A DNA stretch of 64,000 nucleotides from Actinopolymorpha pittospori (GCF_014873875.1 NZ_JADBEM010000001.1:10346717-10410716), one strand, 5' to 3'. Positions 1-8,751 are shown, counted from the first letter of the stretch. Notes: generated by a model from the letters alone, not told the origin. Program-made: numbers and translations.

Positions 1-361
1 TGACGAACTCGCGGGGCTCCATGAGTTCGGGCCGGGTCAGCTGGCCGGTGTCGTGGTCGTAGACGGGCTTGAGGATCGGCTGCCCGGTGGCGAGGAGCTG
101 CAGGTGCTGCTCCATGATCGCGATGTGGTTGCAGTCGGGGTGCAACGCCGTGAACGGCAGGCCCTTGCGTTCCTGGCGGTCGTAGCGGTGGTAGTCGTCC
201 ACGCAGATGGTGGTGACCCGCGACGGCCCGAGCGGCTCGGCGATTCCTTTGGTCAGCGTCGTCTTCCCGGCCGCGCTGTCGCCGGCGATGGCGATCATGA
301 TGGGTCGCCTGCTCGGCGGTTCCGGACGCACCCGTTGCATCCGGATCAGCTTGTGCGGCAT
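1..361 (-). CDS. Phosphoribulokinase/uridine kinase family protein, 5' part
   Basis: The gene runs off the left edge, so only the first 120 codons are visible. After a short basic leader the protein has a Walker A loop, AGDSAAGKTT, near residue 25, which binds ATP. It continues with VDDYHRYDR, LHPDCN and KPVYDHDTG. This order matches phosphoribulokinase-type sugar kinases, which phosphorylate ribulose 5-phosphate, rather than plain uridine kinase. The ATG at 361 has a good GGGGGAGG ribosome site about 6 bases upstream. The C-terminal half, which would settle the substrate, is outside the window. It diverges from the response regulator at 641. Confidence 0.85.
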   Translation of the reverse strand, partial: MPHKLIRMQRVRPEPPSRRPIMIAIAGDSAAGKTTLTKGIAEPLGPSRVTTICVDDYHRYDRQERKGLPFTALHPDCNHIAIMEQHLQLLATGQPILKPVYDHDTGQLTRPELMEPREFV

Positions 362-560
362 GTCGTTCCTCCCCCCGGAAACGGACGTGTCGCCAGTGTC
401 GTGAGGTTGGCCACCTTCATGGACAGACCTACGCGATGACGTCGGGACAGACCCTGTGGAGACGAAGCCGCCAAGCGGCGACCCGGCCCCCGTCCGCTTG
501 CACCGACCGTAGATCGACGGCCGCCCGAGGGGCATCCCCCCGGCAGGGGGTGCGGTGGGG

Positions 561-581
561 GATCAGGAGATGCCCCTGATC
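561..581. promoter_or_regulatory. Inverted repeat upstream of the response regulator gene
   Basis: GATCAGG and CCTGATC form a perfect 7-bp inverted repeat separated by 7 bases, ending 60 bases before the regulator start at 641. NarL-type regulators bind short inverted repeats, so this could be an autoregulatory site. That role is inferred from position only. The rest of the 279-bp gap (362-640) shows no gene. Confidence 0.35.
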
Positions 582-628
582 GCGGGCGGGGGACCTGTGA
601 ACCGGCCAAGATCTGTCGGACACGCCTC

Positions 629-640
629 TAGTCTCATCCC
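629..640 (+). promoter_or_regulatory. Probable leaderless promoter for the response regulator
   Basis: A -10-like TAGTCT (629-634) ends six bases before the ATG at 641, and no Shine-Dalgarno sequence lies in between. In actinobacteria this spacing usually means that transcription begins at the start codon. No convincing -35 was seen. Confidence 0.4.
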
Positions 641-1303
641 ATGGGCAGCAAGCCGCTGCGGCTCGTCCTGGTCGATGACCACGAGATGGTCCTGGAAGGC
701 CTGAAAGCCCTTCTCGCACGGTTTCGGGGCCGAGTCCGCATCGTCGCACAGTCGGTCAGCGCGGACGACGCCGAACCTCTCGTCGCCGCGCTCGACCCGG
801 ACGTCGTCGTGTCCGACGTACGGCTGCGCGGCTCGGCCAGCGGTCTGGACCTGTGCCGGCGCCTGGTCGAGACCGACGCCACGCGTCGCGTCGTCCTCCT
901 CAGCGCATACGACGACGAGCAGTACCTCTTCCAGGCACTCCGGGCAGGAGCCGCGGGTTACCTCCTGAAGTCCATCGACCGGGAGGAACTGGTACGCCAA
1001 CTCGAACGCGCGGCGACGGGCGAGACGGTCGTCGACCCGTCGATGGCCGGCCGGGCGGTGGCCTCGGCGGCCCGCCTGCAGGCCGGGGAGTTCTGGCCCG
1101 GCGCGCATCTGAGCCTGACCCAGCGCGAGAGCGAGGTCCTCGGTTTCCTGGTCTCCGGGCTGACCAACCGCGCGATCGCCGGGAAGCTCGTCCTGGGCGA
1201 GGAGACCGTGAAGAGTCACGTCCGCGCGATCTTCCGCAAGCTGGACGTGAACGACCGCGCTGGCGCGGTCGCCGTGGCCCTGCGGGAAGGGATCTTCCAG
1301 TGA
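641..1303 (+). CDS. NarL/LuxR-family response regulator
   Basis: This is a two-domain response regulator of 220 aa, the usual length. The receiver domain (about 7-125) has the acidic pair VDDH at 11-14, the phosphoacceptor Asp59 in VVVSDVRL and the conserved Lys110 in GYLLKS. The C-terminal LuxR-type helix-turn-helix (about 155-205) contains LTQRESEVL and ETVKSHVRAIFRKL. The last codons overlap the kinase start at 1300 as GTGA, so the two genes are translationally coupled and form one signalling pair. Target genes cannot be read from the sequence. Confidence 0.95.
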   Translation: MGSKPLRLVLVDDHEMVLEGLKALLARFRGRVRIVAQSVSADDAEPLVAALDPDVVVSDVRLRGSASGLDLCRRLVETDATRRVVLLSAYDDEQYLFQALRAGAAGYLLKSIDREELVRQLERAATGETVVDPSMAGRAVASAARLQAGEFWPGAHLSLTQRESEVLGFLVSGLTNRAIAGKLVLGEETVKSHVRAIFRKLDVNDRAGAVAVALREGIFQ

Positions 1304-2676
1304 CCGGGCCCGAGCCGCGGATCGGGGCGGTGGGCCGGTTGGGCGGCGCCGGCGCGGGTCCCAGAGGCGGCGGCACCGGGACAGGGCTCGGGCTGGGCGA
1401 CACCGCCTCGGAGAACGCCCTGCTCATCGGGATCATCGAGGCGATCTCCGCCGGCCCCGAACTCGAGGTGCTCGCGGCCAAGGTCGCCCCGCTCATCGTG
1501 GCGGCGACGGCCACCGACGAGTGTTTCGTGCACGTCCTCGACGACACCGATCGGTCGCTCACCCTGGCGGGGGCGACACCGCCGTTCGACCGTGAGGTGG
1601 GGCGGATCAGGTTGCTGCTCGGTGAGGGGGTGACCGGGTGGGCGGCGAGTCACCGGGAGCCGGTCGTCATCGTCGAGGACAAGGCGACCGATCCTCGCTA
1701 CCGCTACTTCCCGCAACTGCACGGCGAGGACTACACGTCGATGGCCTCGGTGCCGATGGCGAGTTCACCGGGCGGCCTGGTCGGCGTCCTCAACGTGCAC
1801 ACCCGGGCCCGCCGCGAGTTCACAGACCGCGACGTCCGGCTGCTGACGTCGATCGGGAGCCTGATCGCCGGGGCCGTGCACCAGGCCCGTCTGCACCGCC
1901 GGCTGGCCGCCCGTGAACGCGCGCACGAGAGGTTCACCGAACAGGCCATCGCGGTGCAGGAGTCCGAGCGCCGCAGGCTGGCCGCCGAGATCCACGACGG
2001 CATCACCCAACGCCTGTGCAGCCTGCGTTTCCACCTGGACGCGGCGGCCGAGGCGCTGACGGAGGAACCCACCTTCGCCGGCGAGCAACTCGTCCTTGCC
2101 CGCCGGCTCACCCACCTCACCATCGACGAGGCGCGGGCCGCCATCAACGACCTCCGCCCGCCGGTCCTGGACGACCTGGGCCTCGCCGACAGTCTGGCCA
2201 GCCTCGCCCGGTCGACCGTGGGCGTCGAGGTGTTCGTGGAGGTCGACCACTGCGTACTGCCCGAGCACGTCGAGATCGCGCTGTACCGCATCGCCCAGGA
2301 GGCGCTCCAGAACGTCGTGAAGCACGCGCGCGCGAGCAACGTCCGGCTCAGCCTGCGCCGGGACGGGCACGAGGTCTCCCTCGAGGTCACCGACGACGGA
2401 CGCGGCTTCCCCGACGACGGGGCACCCTGCGACATCGACGGCGCGGCGGGCGTCGACGGCTTCGACGGCGTTGACGACGTTGACGGCGCCGACAGAACCG
2501 GCGGCGACAGAACCGGCGGCGCCGATCGCGCTGACCGGGGTGAGGGTGCGTACGGCGGCTACGGCCTGGGCAGCATGGCCGAGCGGACGGAGCTGATCGG
2601 CGGGCGGCTGGACGTACGGTCCCAACCGGGGCAGGGCACGACGGTGGTCGCGAAGGTCGCGGTTCACCCGCCGTAG
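1300..2676 (+). CDS. GAF-domain sensor histidine kinase (HisKA_3 type)
   Basis: The protein has 458 aa from the GTG at 1300, which overlaps the regulator stop. A GAF domain (about 45-190) is followed by a dimerisation helix with phosphoacceptor His232 in EIHDGITQR and a HATPase domain with the N-box QEALQNVVKHA (333-343) and DDGRGF. There is no transmembrane segment, so it is a cytosolic sensor. Between DDGRGF and GLGSMAERTELIGG lies an extra low-complexity stretch of about 45 residues (roughly 372-418) rich in Asp and Gly, including an exact 15-base tandem repeat. Relatives have only a short ATP-lid loop there. Its 3' end overlaps the convergent reductase gene by 13 bp. Confidence 0.93.
   Translation: MTGPEPRIGAVGRLGGAGAGPRGGGTGTGLGLGDTASENALLIGIIEAISAGPELEVLAAKVAPLIVAATATDECFVHVLDDTDRSLTLAGATPPFDREVGRIRLLLGEGVTGWAASHREPVVIVEDKATDPRYRYFPQLHGEDYTSMASVPMASSPGGLVGVLNVHTRARREFTDRDVRLLTSIGSLIAGAVHQARLHRRLAARERAHERFTEQAIAVQESERRRLAAEIHDGITQRLCSLRFHLDAAAEALTEEPTFAGEQLVLARRLTHLTIDEARAAINDLRPPVLDDLGLADSLASLARSTVGVEVFVEVDHCVLPEHVEIALYRIAQEALQNVVKHARASNVRLSLRRDGHEVSLEVTDDGRGFPDDGAPCDIDGAAGVDGFDGVDDVDGADRTGGDRTGGADRADRGEGAYGGYGLGSMAERTELIGGRLDVRSQPGQGTTVVAKVAVHPP
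2491..2520 (+). repeat. 15-bp tandem repeat inside the histidine kinase gene
   Basis: Two exact copies of GACAGAACCGGCGGC lie head to tail and encode DRTGG twice. They sit in the Asp/Gly-rich insert of the kinase ATP-lid region. Because the period is a multiple of three, copy-number changes would keep the reading frame. Confidence 0.85.
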
Positions 2677-3206
2677 GGTCGCGCCTCCCGTCCGGCTCGC
2701 AGTGTGAAGGCCCACCAGGCGAGCTGGTCGAGGAGTACGTGGGCGGCGACGCCGACCCCTTCCTGGTCGCGGGGCACTCCCGCGGCGTCGAACTCCCCAC
2801 GCGCCCGGTGGAAGCTGACCGACTCGCGCACCGTGACCGCGTGGAGTTCGGCGAAGACCAGCCGCAGCCCCTCCGCGGCGCGCAGGCCGCCGGAGACGCC
2901 GCCGTAGGTGACGAATCCGACGGGTTTGGCGTACCAGCCGGTCTTCACCGAGTCGATGGCGGTCTTCAGCGGTCCGGGATAGGCGTGGTTGTACTCCGGC
3001 GTGATGACCACGAACGCGTCGGCCGCGTCGATCCGGGAGGTGAAGTCGACGGAGGGCCAGGGAGTCTCGGCGAGGTCGATGACGTCGAGTTTCACGTCCG
3101 TACGGGCTGCGACCTGGCCGAGGAACCAATTGGTCACGACGGGGGCGAACCGACCTTCTCGCACGCTGCCGACGATGACCGCGAGCTGGTATTGATCTTC
3201 GGGCAC
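2664..3206 (-). CDS. NADPH-dependent FMN reductase family protein
   Basis: This 180-aa flavodoxin-like quinone/FMN reductase has the flavin phosphate loop near its N-terminus (GSVREGRFA) and the family motif PEYNHAYPGPLKTAID in the middle. Such enzymes reduce flavins, quinones or azo dyes with NAD(P)H in the cytosol. It is transcribed away from the SoxR-type regulator at 3350 from a promoter with a regulator palindrome in its spacer (3276-3306). This points to induction by redox-cycling compounds. The ATG at 3206 is preceded by AAGGATCC-type ribosome-binding sequence. Its stop lies inside the 3' end of the convergent kinase gene. Confidence 0.92.
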   Translation of the reverse strand: MPEDQYQLAVIVGSVREGRFAPVVTNWFLGQVAARTDVKLDVIDLAETPWPSVDFTSRIDAADAFVVITPEYNHAYPGPLKTAIDSVKTGWYAKPVGFVTYGGVSGGLRAAEGLRLVFAELHAVTVRESVSFHRARGEFDAAGVPRDQEGVGVAAHVLLDQLAWWAFTLRAGREARPYGG

Positions 3207-3275
3207 GAGGGATCCTTCCTGGACCGGTGCTCTCGTACGCGGATCGGCGTTGACCCGTCGTTGCTGTGGACACGT

Positions 3276-3306
3276 ACGCTAAGACCTGAACTATTGTTCA
3301 GGTCAA
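3276..3306 (-). promoter_or_regulatory. SoxR-type operator within a 19-bp-spacer promoter for the FMN reductase
   Basis: On the minus strand a -35 TTGACC (3306-3301) and a -10 TAGCGT (3281-3276) are 19 bases apart. The spacer is almost filled by a perfect inverted repeat, GACCTGAAC / GTTCAGGTC with a 4-base centre (3283-3304). Over-long spacers bridged by a palindrome are the hallmark of MerR-family activated promoters, and the neighbouring gene at 3350 encodes a SoxR-type protein. Direct binding is inferred. Confidence 0.8.
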
Positions 3307-3349
3307 TTGAACAAGCGCAGGACGAGGAAGTCATCGGAGGTGGCAGAAA

Positions 3350-3805
3350 GTGGACGAGCCGAGCTGGGATCAGAAGGAGCTCACCGTGGGCCAGCTCGCC
3401 GCCCGCAGCGGTGTGGCCGTCTCGGCCCTGCACTTCTACGAACGCCAGAACCTGATCACGAGCCGGCGGACGAGCGGCAACCAGCGCCGTTACCGTCGGG
3501 ACACTCTCCGCCGCGTCGCCCTGATCCGGGTCGCGCAGCGGGTCGGCATCCCCTTGGCCGACATCAGTGCCGCCCTCGCCGAGCTCCCCAACGGCCGCAC
3601 GCCCACCCGGCAGGACTGGGCCCGGCTCTCCGAGCGCTGGCGCGCCGAGCTCGACGAGCGGATCCACCGCCTCCAGCAACTGCGCGACGAGTTCGCCGAG
3701 TGCATCGGCTGCGGTTGTCTCACCATCGACAGGTGCCTGCTCGCCAACCCCTACGACCGGCTGTCCGAACACGGCGCCGGCCCTCGTCGCCTGCTCGAGT
3801 CCTGA
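3350..3805 (+). CDS. soxR: SoxR-type redox-sensing MerR-family regulator
   Basis: This 151-aa MerR-family protein has an N-terminal winged helix (LTVGQLAARSGVAVSALHFY, 11-30), a dimerisation helix and a C-terminal cluster motif with Cys118, Cys121, Cys123 and Cys129. This C-x2-C-x-C-x5-C spacing binds the [2Fe-2S] cluster of SoxR and falls at almost the same positions as in the E. coli protein. Oxidation of the cluster by redox-active compounds would switch on the target promoter. The GTG at 3350 follows GGAGG at a 9-base distance. It diverges from the FMN reductase, its likely target. E. coli-like SoxS is absent, as is usual in actinobacteria. Confidence 0.93.
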   Translation: MDEPSWDQKELTVGQLAARSGVAVSALHFYERQNLITSRRTSGNQRRYRRDTLRRVALIRVAQRVGIPLADISAALAELPNGRTPTRQDWARLSERWRAELDERIHRLQQLRDEFAECIGCGCLTIDRCLLANPYDRLSEHGAGPRRLLES

Positions 3806-3916
3806 CCGACGGTAGCCGCGGGACCAGCCGCGGCCGTTGCACCGACGTCCGGCCTCCTCCCACACCGCGCTAATCCGGTGGCGACGACCGGCGCGCCTCC
3901 TGCAGGCTGGCCGATC

Positions 3917-4933
3917 ATGACGTCACGGATGAGAACGTGGTGGACGGACGACCCGAACGACCCTGACGTACGGAGCGCCGACGACCCGGACGTCCGCGCG
4001 CTGGTCGAACAGATCGCGCCGGGCTCGCCGGTGAGTGACCTGGGTGGCTGCTTCAGCCTGAACCTCCGGCTGCACGATCTCGGCCTGGTGCTGCGGGTGC
4101 AACAACCGTTCGTGTCCCGGGGGCGTGTCCTCGCGATGCGGGAGCTACGCCGTGGGCTGCTCGCTCGCGGACTCCTGACGGCTTCCCCGCGGAGCTGGCA
4201 CGATCGCGACCTGCTCAGTTGCCGCGGCCGCTGGAGCGAACTGGAGTCGTTTGTTCCGCACGAGAAGCCCGACCCGACCTGGGCGTCGTACCGCTGGATG
4301 TATCGCGGCATGGGTCGACTGCACCGCACCTTCGCCGATCTCGACCCCACGCTCCCCCGGCCGGTCGTCGCCACCTACGCCGCGCCCCGCACGCTGCGGC
4401 GCTGGCTCGCGGTCACCGGGCCGGCCGCGGCCCACGACGAGGTCGCCGAGGAGATGGCTCGGCTCGCCGGCGAACTCCTCCCCTCCTTGGCGGCGCGGTG
4501 GACCCCCGCCACCGCCCTGCCGACGCAGGTGGTTCACGGCGACGTACGCCTGGGCAACGTCGGGTTGACATCAGCGGGAGAGACCGTCTACCTCGACTTC
4601 GGCTTCGCTGCGACCAGGCCGCGCATCCACGATCTCGCGTATTCCCTGGCGTGGATCCTGCTCCGGCCCGACAACACGGGCAGCGCCGAGGCGTTCCCGT
4701 GGCAGCGACTCCCCGAGTTGCTGGGCGAGTACGAGGACGCGGCCGAAACCACCCTGAGCGACGCGGAGCGCCGGGCCCTTCCCGCTTACGTCGCGGCGGT
4801 CCCGATGTACCACGTCGCGGTCGCCGGATACACGGCCGATCCGGTGGCGAAGCTACATGAGGAGGCGGGCCGCAGGTCCTTTCTCCGGATCGCGAAGTGG
4901 CTCCTCGCCCATCCGGATGTGTCCTTCCGTTGA
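3917..4933 (+). CDS. Aminoglycoside phosphotransferase-family (APH-like) protein
   Basis: The product resembles small-molecule kinases of the APH/choline-kinase fold. The catalytic loop HGDVRLGNV and the metal-binding DFGFA are both intact. An upstream in-frame GTG at 3878 would add 13 residues. The ATG at 3917 was preferred because homology-like sequence begins near MRTWWTDD. Substrates in this family range from antibiotics to sugars and amino acids, and nothing in the neighbourhood identifies this one. It is a single gene, about 110 bp after soxR. Confidence 0.8.
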   Translation: MTSRMRTWWTDDPNDPDVRSADDPDVRALVEQIAPGSPVSDLGGCFSLNLRLHDLGLVLRVQQPFVSRGRVLAMRELRRGLLARGLLTASPRSWHDRDLLSCRGRWSELESFVPHEKPDPTWASYRWMYRGMGRLHRTFADLDPTLPRPVVATYAAPRTLRRWLAVTGPAAAHDEVAEEMARLAGELLPSLAARWTPATALPTQVVHGDVRLGNVGLTSAGETVYLDFGFAATRPRIHDLAYSLAWILLRPDNTGSAEAFPWQRLPELLGEYEDAAETTLSDAERRALPAYVAAVPMYHVAVAGYTADPVAKLHEEAGRRSFLRIAKWLLAHPDVSFR

Positions 4934-4952
4934 GGCGCTGCCGAGTCGGGCG

Positions 4953-5447
4953 CTACCCGCACCTGGTCAGCGTCACCTCCATGGCGGGAACCCAGCGGTG
5001 GCCGTCCTCCGACGCCTCGTGATGGGCCGTCTGGACCAGGCCGTCGTCGCTGAACACCGCCGTGCACCGGGTGTGCTCGCCCTGCCAGGTCCAGGTGCCT
5101 TCGCGGAGTACCAACGCGTGGGTGCTGACCTCCCCCGCCCCGGAGAAGAAGTGCGATCGGAAGCACTGGGCGCTCGCGTCGTAGCCGATGATCTCGACGC
5201 CGCCGCCAGGGGTGTCTCCGATCCGCCCGTACGCCGTGTGCAGCAGGAAGGAACCGCCGGGCACCCACTCGTAGACGTCGCTGGTCAGGATGCGCTCGTC
5301 CGGTCGGCCGTCGGGACCGATCACGTGTCCCTCGTTGATCCACTTGCCGATGAAGATCCCCAGCGGTGCCAGGTCGGGTCCTGCCGCCGCGGCGTGGGCG
5401 GCATGGCTCGCGTGGGCGGCGCGGTCGGTGTGGGTCGTGCTGGTCAT
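4953..5447 (-). CDS. DUF1579-like small beta-barrel protein
   Basis: This 164-aa cytosolic protein starts with a His/Ala-rich stretch (about 5-22) and continues with LAPLGIFIGKWINEGHVIGPDG, VYEWVPGGSFLLH and a C-terminal beta-rich part. This matches DUF1579/lipocalin-like proteins of unknown function that are common in actinobacteria and proteobacteria. The start at 5447 has GGGAG about seven bases upstream. The longer reading frame to 5549 lacks a ribosome site. It lies convergent to the phosphotransferase gene. Confidence 0.7.
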   Translation of the reverse strand: MTSTTHTDRAAHASHAAHAAAAGPDLAPLGIFIGKWINEGHVIGPDGRPDERILTSDVYEWVPGGSFLLHTAYGRIGDTPGGGVEIIGYDASAQCFRSHFFSGAGEVSTHALVLREGTWTWQGEHTRCTAVFSDDGLVQTAHHEASEDGHRWVPAMEVTLTRCG

Positions 5448-5562
5448 GGCTGTCTCCCGTCGTCGAGTGGGTGCCGGGTGGTGGCGCCTCTCGAAGAGGT
5501 CGGAGCCGAGGCCGTGAGTTTGACGTCCGGCCAGGAGGTCCTGGGTCAACTGGCTGTGCGGG

Positions 5563-8500
5563 TCATGCGGAATCGAGCCCGCCGAGGTCAGCGCCGGTCA
5601 CCTGGAGGTCGGCGACGCCGGCTTGGCCACGGTGCCAGTCCCCGACCAGAACCGACACGTAGGCCGCGTCGGCGTCGAAGTGGAACTCCTGGGACCTGCC
5701 CGGCTGGGCCGGCGAGGTGGCCGCGCGGGTCCAGGTCACCCCGTCCTCGGAGGTCTCGACGACGTAGGACGGAGCGCGCGGGGAGGTCCAGTGGAACACC
5801 GCCCCGCTCACCCGGTGCGTCCCGCCGAGGTTGACGACGAGTCGTCGCTCGCCCGCACCGGGCGACCAGGAGGTGCGGGGGTCGGCGTCGACCGCGAGGT
5901 CCGGGTCGCTCATGCCGGGCGGCAGCGGGGAGGACGGGTAGGTGATCCGGTCGCGGGCGAGATCGGTGGTCGGGGTGAGCACGCCGTCGCGGAACCGTGC
6001 GTCCCGGGTCTGGCCTGCCGGCACGCGTACGGTGACCCGCTCACCGGTCCCGACCGATGTCAGGGCAACGTTGACGGACGCGCCCGCCGCGACGTTGGTG
6101 AGCCTCGCGTGTTGGGAGTCGAGCACCTCGACGTCCAACCCAGCGGGCGATCCGCTGGTCGACAGCCGGAAACGCGGCACCTGGACGGCGGCCGACGCGG
6201 ACGGTAGGTCCACCTCGTAGCTGAGGCCCGCCTGCGTCGTCTGCTGCCGGCCGAGGTAGACGGTGCGTCCCGCTCCCTGCTCCGGCACCGTCAAGGATTC
6301 CTTGGCGAGGGTGGTGCCGCTCAGGTTGAACAGGCTGAGGTAGCCATCCGACACCGCGGCGCGCAGGGATGCCGGTCCGCCCGTCGGCTGCGGCTGCGCC
6401 GCCAGCTGCGCGGTCCGTGCGGGCGGCTGTGCCGGGAAGCCCTGGACGACCATGCCCGCCGAGCCGGTGGCCGGTCCGTGCGACAGGGCGAGAGCGGTCG
6501 GAGACACCGCGATCGGGTTGGTGCTTCCCCGTACGACGAAACCGGCGCGTCCGTCGACGTTCAGCCAGGAGCCGTCGAAGGTCTGCCAGCGCGGCACGCT
6601 CGCGACGGTCCGCCAGGTCTGTCCGTCGTCGGAGACCTCGATCCGGTAGTTGAACGGCCAGGCGTCCTCCTGCCAGCGGATCGTCACCTCCGACAGGGAG
6701 CGCGGGCCGCCGAGATCAACCGCGAACCAGCCCTTCATGCTCGGTCGTTCGGCCGCGGAGTTGGCCCACCGGGTGGCGGGGTCGCCGTCGACGGCCATGG
6801 CGGGCACCGAGGCCTCGCCGTAGCTGGTGGATGCCGTGGCCGGCCTGCCGAGGGCGAGGTTCGTGTCCTCGCCAGGTCCGCGCACCTCGAACTCATACAT
6901 CGAGTAGCCCCACTGCGAGGCCGCCTGCACGCCGCTCATCCGGACGTGGCGTGCCTGCGTCGGCGCGAAGGTGAGTCGTTCCGTGCCGCCCGCGCCGTAG
7001 CCGTCGGGGGAAAGCGTCGTACTCCCGGCCGCCGTGGTGAAGGTCCGGTCGCCGTCGAGCCCGGGCACACCGGGCATGTCGAGGTTGCGCAGCCGCAGCG
7101 ACCCCTCGTCGTCACCCGTGCCGGTGGTCGCGTAGACGACGGACCCGTCGGGCAGGGTGGTGTAGCCGGCGTAGGAGTCGCCGCGGCGGACGACGCTGGC
7201 CGACGCGTCCACCCCCTCACGCAGCCGGGTGTAGGTGCGGGACGTGGCGGAGTCGACCCTGGTGATGGAGGGGAGGAACGACGGCGACTTGTTGCCCACG
7301 TCGAAGAGCCAGTCGTCGTGTTGCGGCAGGAACGGAAACTTCACGTAGTCCGGCTTGAGTACCGCCGACATCAGGGACTTCTCCGACTGGTGGTTGACCA
7401 GACCCGGGACCGGGCCGAAGTCGGTGACCTTCGAGGCCCGCGCGAAGTACTCCGCCTCGCTCACCGGCTCGACGTCGCCGGCCAGCCTTTCCCGCCAGTA
7501 GTGCAGGAGGTAGGCGATCGCGACCTCCGCCCGCGCCTCGGTCTCATACGTCGTACCCGGGCGGAACTTCACCAGCATGCCCGCCGGCGGGTAGTCGACG
7601 TAGGGCCCGAGCCGGCGCGCGAGCATCAACTCCGCGCGGGCCGCCATCGGGTCGCCGGTCACCATGCTGCGATAGGTGAGCGGGATCAGGCTCCGGCCGT
7701 AGAAGTGTGCGCGGTCGGCGATGGCCGGTTCGTACGGCACGCCCGCGTCGGTCCCGAACTGGTCGAGGACGTCGAAGATCTCGTCGTTGTTGGGCAGGCT
7801 CCGCTGGCTCGCCGGCACCGGGCGGCCCGCGATCAGGTAGTGCACGACGTTCCGCGCGGGGTAGGTGGCCGCCGACTGCTGGTACATGCCGTTGAAGCTG
7901 CCGTGGTTCTCGCTGGTGAAGGTGTCGAAGATGTTCTGCGCGCTCGCCCACTCCGAGACGGGGCGTCCCGCGATCACGGTGGGGTTGGCCTGGTCGGCGA
8001 CGGGGAGCCCGTCCATGTTGAGGGTCCAGCGGTTCAGCCACTCCTGCCAACGCCCGTTGGCCGGATCGTCGGGCAGATAGGCGTCGGCCGCGGCCAGCAT
8101 CATGGTGCGGGCGCCCATCTCCTCCATCTTGGTGTCGCTCACGAACCCGCCCCGCAGGCCGTTGGTGGTGCCGCCCTCGCGGCTGGGGTCGGTGGGTTCT
8201 GCGCCGGCGTCGGCGAGGTAGCCGGCCTCCCCGCGCAGGATGGTGTCGACGCCGGCCCGGGTGTCGTCGTCCAGGTCGTCCCACATCAGGTGGGCGGCGG
8301 CGATGACGTAGGCCTCGGCGGTCGCCTCCCAGTAGACGTAGGCGCCCCAGGTGCCGGTCTCGGGGTCGACGAACCTGTTCTGTGCGACGGCCGCCTGGAT
8401 GCTGCGCACGGTGTGGTCGTGCAGAACCTCACGGGAGACACCGGCGACGGTCGCGTCGTAGGTGCCGAACCTCAGCAGGACGGCGTTGCCGAGGGTGCCC

Positions 8501-8751
8501 ACGACGTCCCAGTTGGCGATGCCGTAGCTGCCCTGCTGCTCGTTCCAGGTGCTCTCCTGGAAGCGCGTGTTCCGCAGCAGCAGGTCGTAGTAGACGCGCG
8601 CGAGGTCGTCCTGCGAACCGTCCGGGAGTGCGGCGACCGTGGGCGGGGGTGACGGAGCGGCGGCCGCGCTCGGGGCGGGCCGGGCCAACGCCAGCGGGAG
8701 GACGAGCGCGGCGACTCCGACCGCGAGCAGCAGGCGTACGGCACGACTCAT
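5563..8751 (-). CDS. Large secreted protein with two F5/8 type C (discoidin) modules and an alpha/alpha-toroid-like N-terminal region
   Basis: The protein has 1062 aa and a Sec signal peptide (about 1-33, ending in an Ala-rich site). The N-terminal half is helical and rich in Trp, with motifs such as TENHGSFNGMY, as in secreted carbohydrate lyases and hydrolases with an alpha/alpha toroid. No family could be fixed. Two galactose-binding-like modules follow, at about 627-760 (NLALGRPATASTSYGE, VDGDPATRW, WFAVDLGG) and about 930-1062 (DLAVDADPRTSWSPGAGE, VVNLGG). These usually bind polysaccharide. It probably acts outside the cell on plant or microbial glycans. The ATG at 8751 begins the signal peptide. 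Reading-frame sequence upstream of it is not secretory. Confidence 0.82.
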   Translation of the reverse strand: MSRAVRLLLAVGVAALVLPLALARPAPSAAAAPSPPPTVAALPDGSQDDLARVYYDLLLRNTRFQESTWNEQQGSYGIANWDVVGTLGNAVLLRFGTYDATVAGVSREVLHDHTVRSIQAAVAQNRFVDPETGTWGAYVYWEATAEAYVIAAAHLMWDDLDDDTRAGVDTILRGEAGYLADAGAEPTDPSREGGTTNGLRGGFVSDTKMEEMGARTMMLAAADAYLPDDPANGRWQEWLNRWTLNMDGLPVADQANPTVIAGRPVSEWASAQNIFDTFTSENHGSFNGMYQQSAATYPARNVVHYLIAGRPVPASQRSLPNNDEIFDVLDQFGTDAGVPYEPAIADRAHFYGRSLIPLTYRSMVTGDPMAARAELMLARRLGPYVDYPPAGMLVKFRPGTTYETEARAEVAIAYLLHYWRERLAGDVEPVSEAEYFARASKVTDFGPVPGLVNHQSEKSLMSAVLKPDYVKFPFLPQHDDWLFDVGNKSPSFLPSITRVDSATSRTYTRLREGVDASASVVRRGDSYAGYTTLPDGSVVYATTGTGDDEGSLRLRNLDMPGVPGLDGDRTFTTAAGSTTLSPDGYGAGGTERLTFAPTQARHVRMSGVQAASQWGYSMYEFEVRGPGEDTNLALGRPATASTSYGEASVPAMAVDGDPATRWANSAAERPSMKGWFAVDLGGPRSLSEVTIRWQEDAWPFNYRIEVSDDGQTWRTVASVPRWQTFDGSWLNVDGRAGFVVRGSTNPIAVSPTALALSHGPATGSAGMVVQGFPAQPPARTAQLAAQPQPTGGPASLRAAVSDGYLSLFNLSGTTLAKESLTVPEQGAGRTVYLGRQQTTQAGLSYEVDLPSASAAVQVPRFRLSTSGSPAGLDVEVLDSQHARLTNVAAGASVNVALTSVGTGERVTVRVPAGQTRDARFRDGVLTPTTDLARDRITYPSSPLPPGMSDPDLAVDADPRTSWSPGAGERRLVVNLGGTHRVSGAVFHWTSPRAPSYVVETSEDGVTWTRAATSPAQPGRSQEFHFDADAAYVSVLVGDWHRGQAGVADLQVTGADLGGLDSA

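Noticed and set aside
5448..5549. Longer N-terminus for the DUF1579-like protein
   Set aside because: The extra 34 residues lack a ribosome site and family-like sequence, while the start at 5447 has GGGAG upstream.
6478..8652. Long plus-strand open frame (724 aa) opposite the discoidin protein
   Set aside because: It lies antisense to a gene with a signal peptide and recognisable modules. Its translation is Arg/Gly/Val-rich with no motif, typical of shadow frames in GC-rich DNA.
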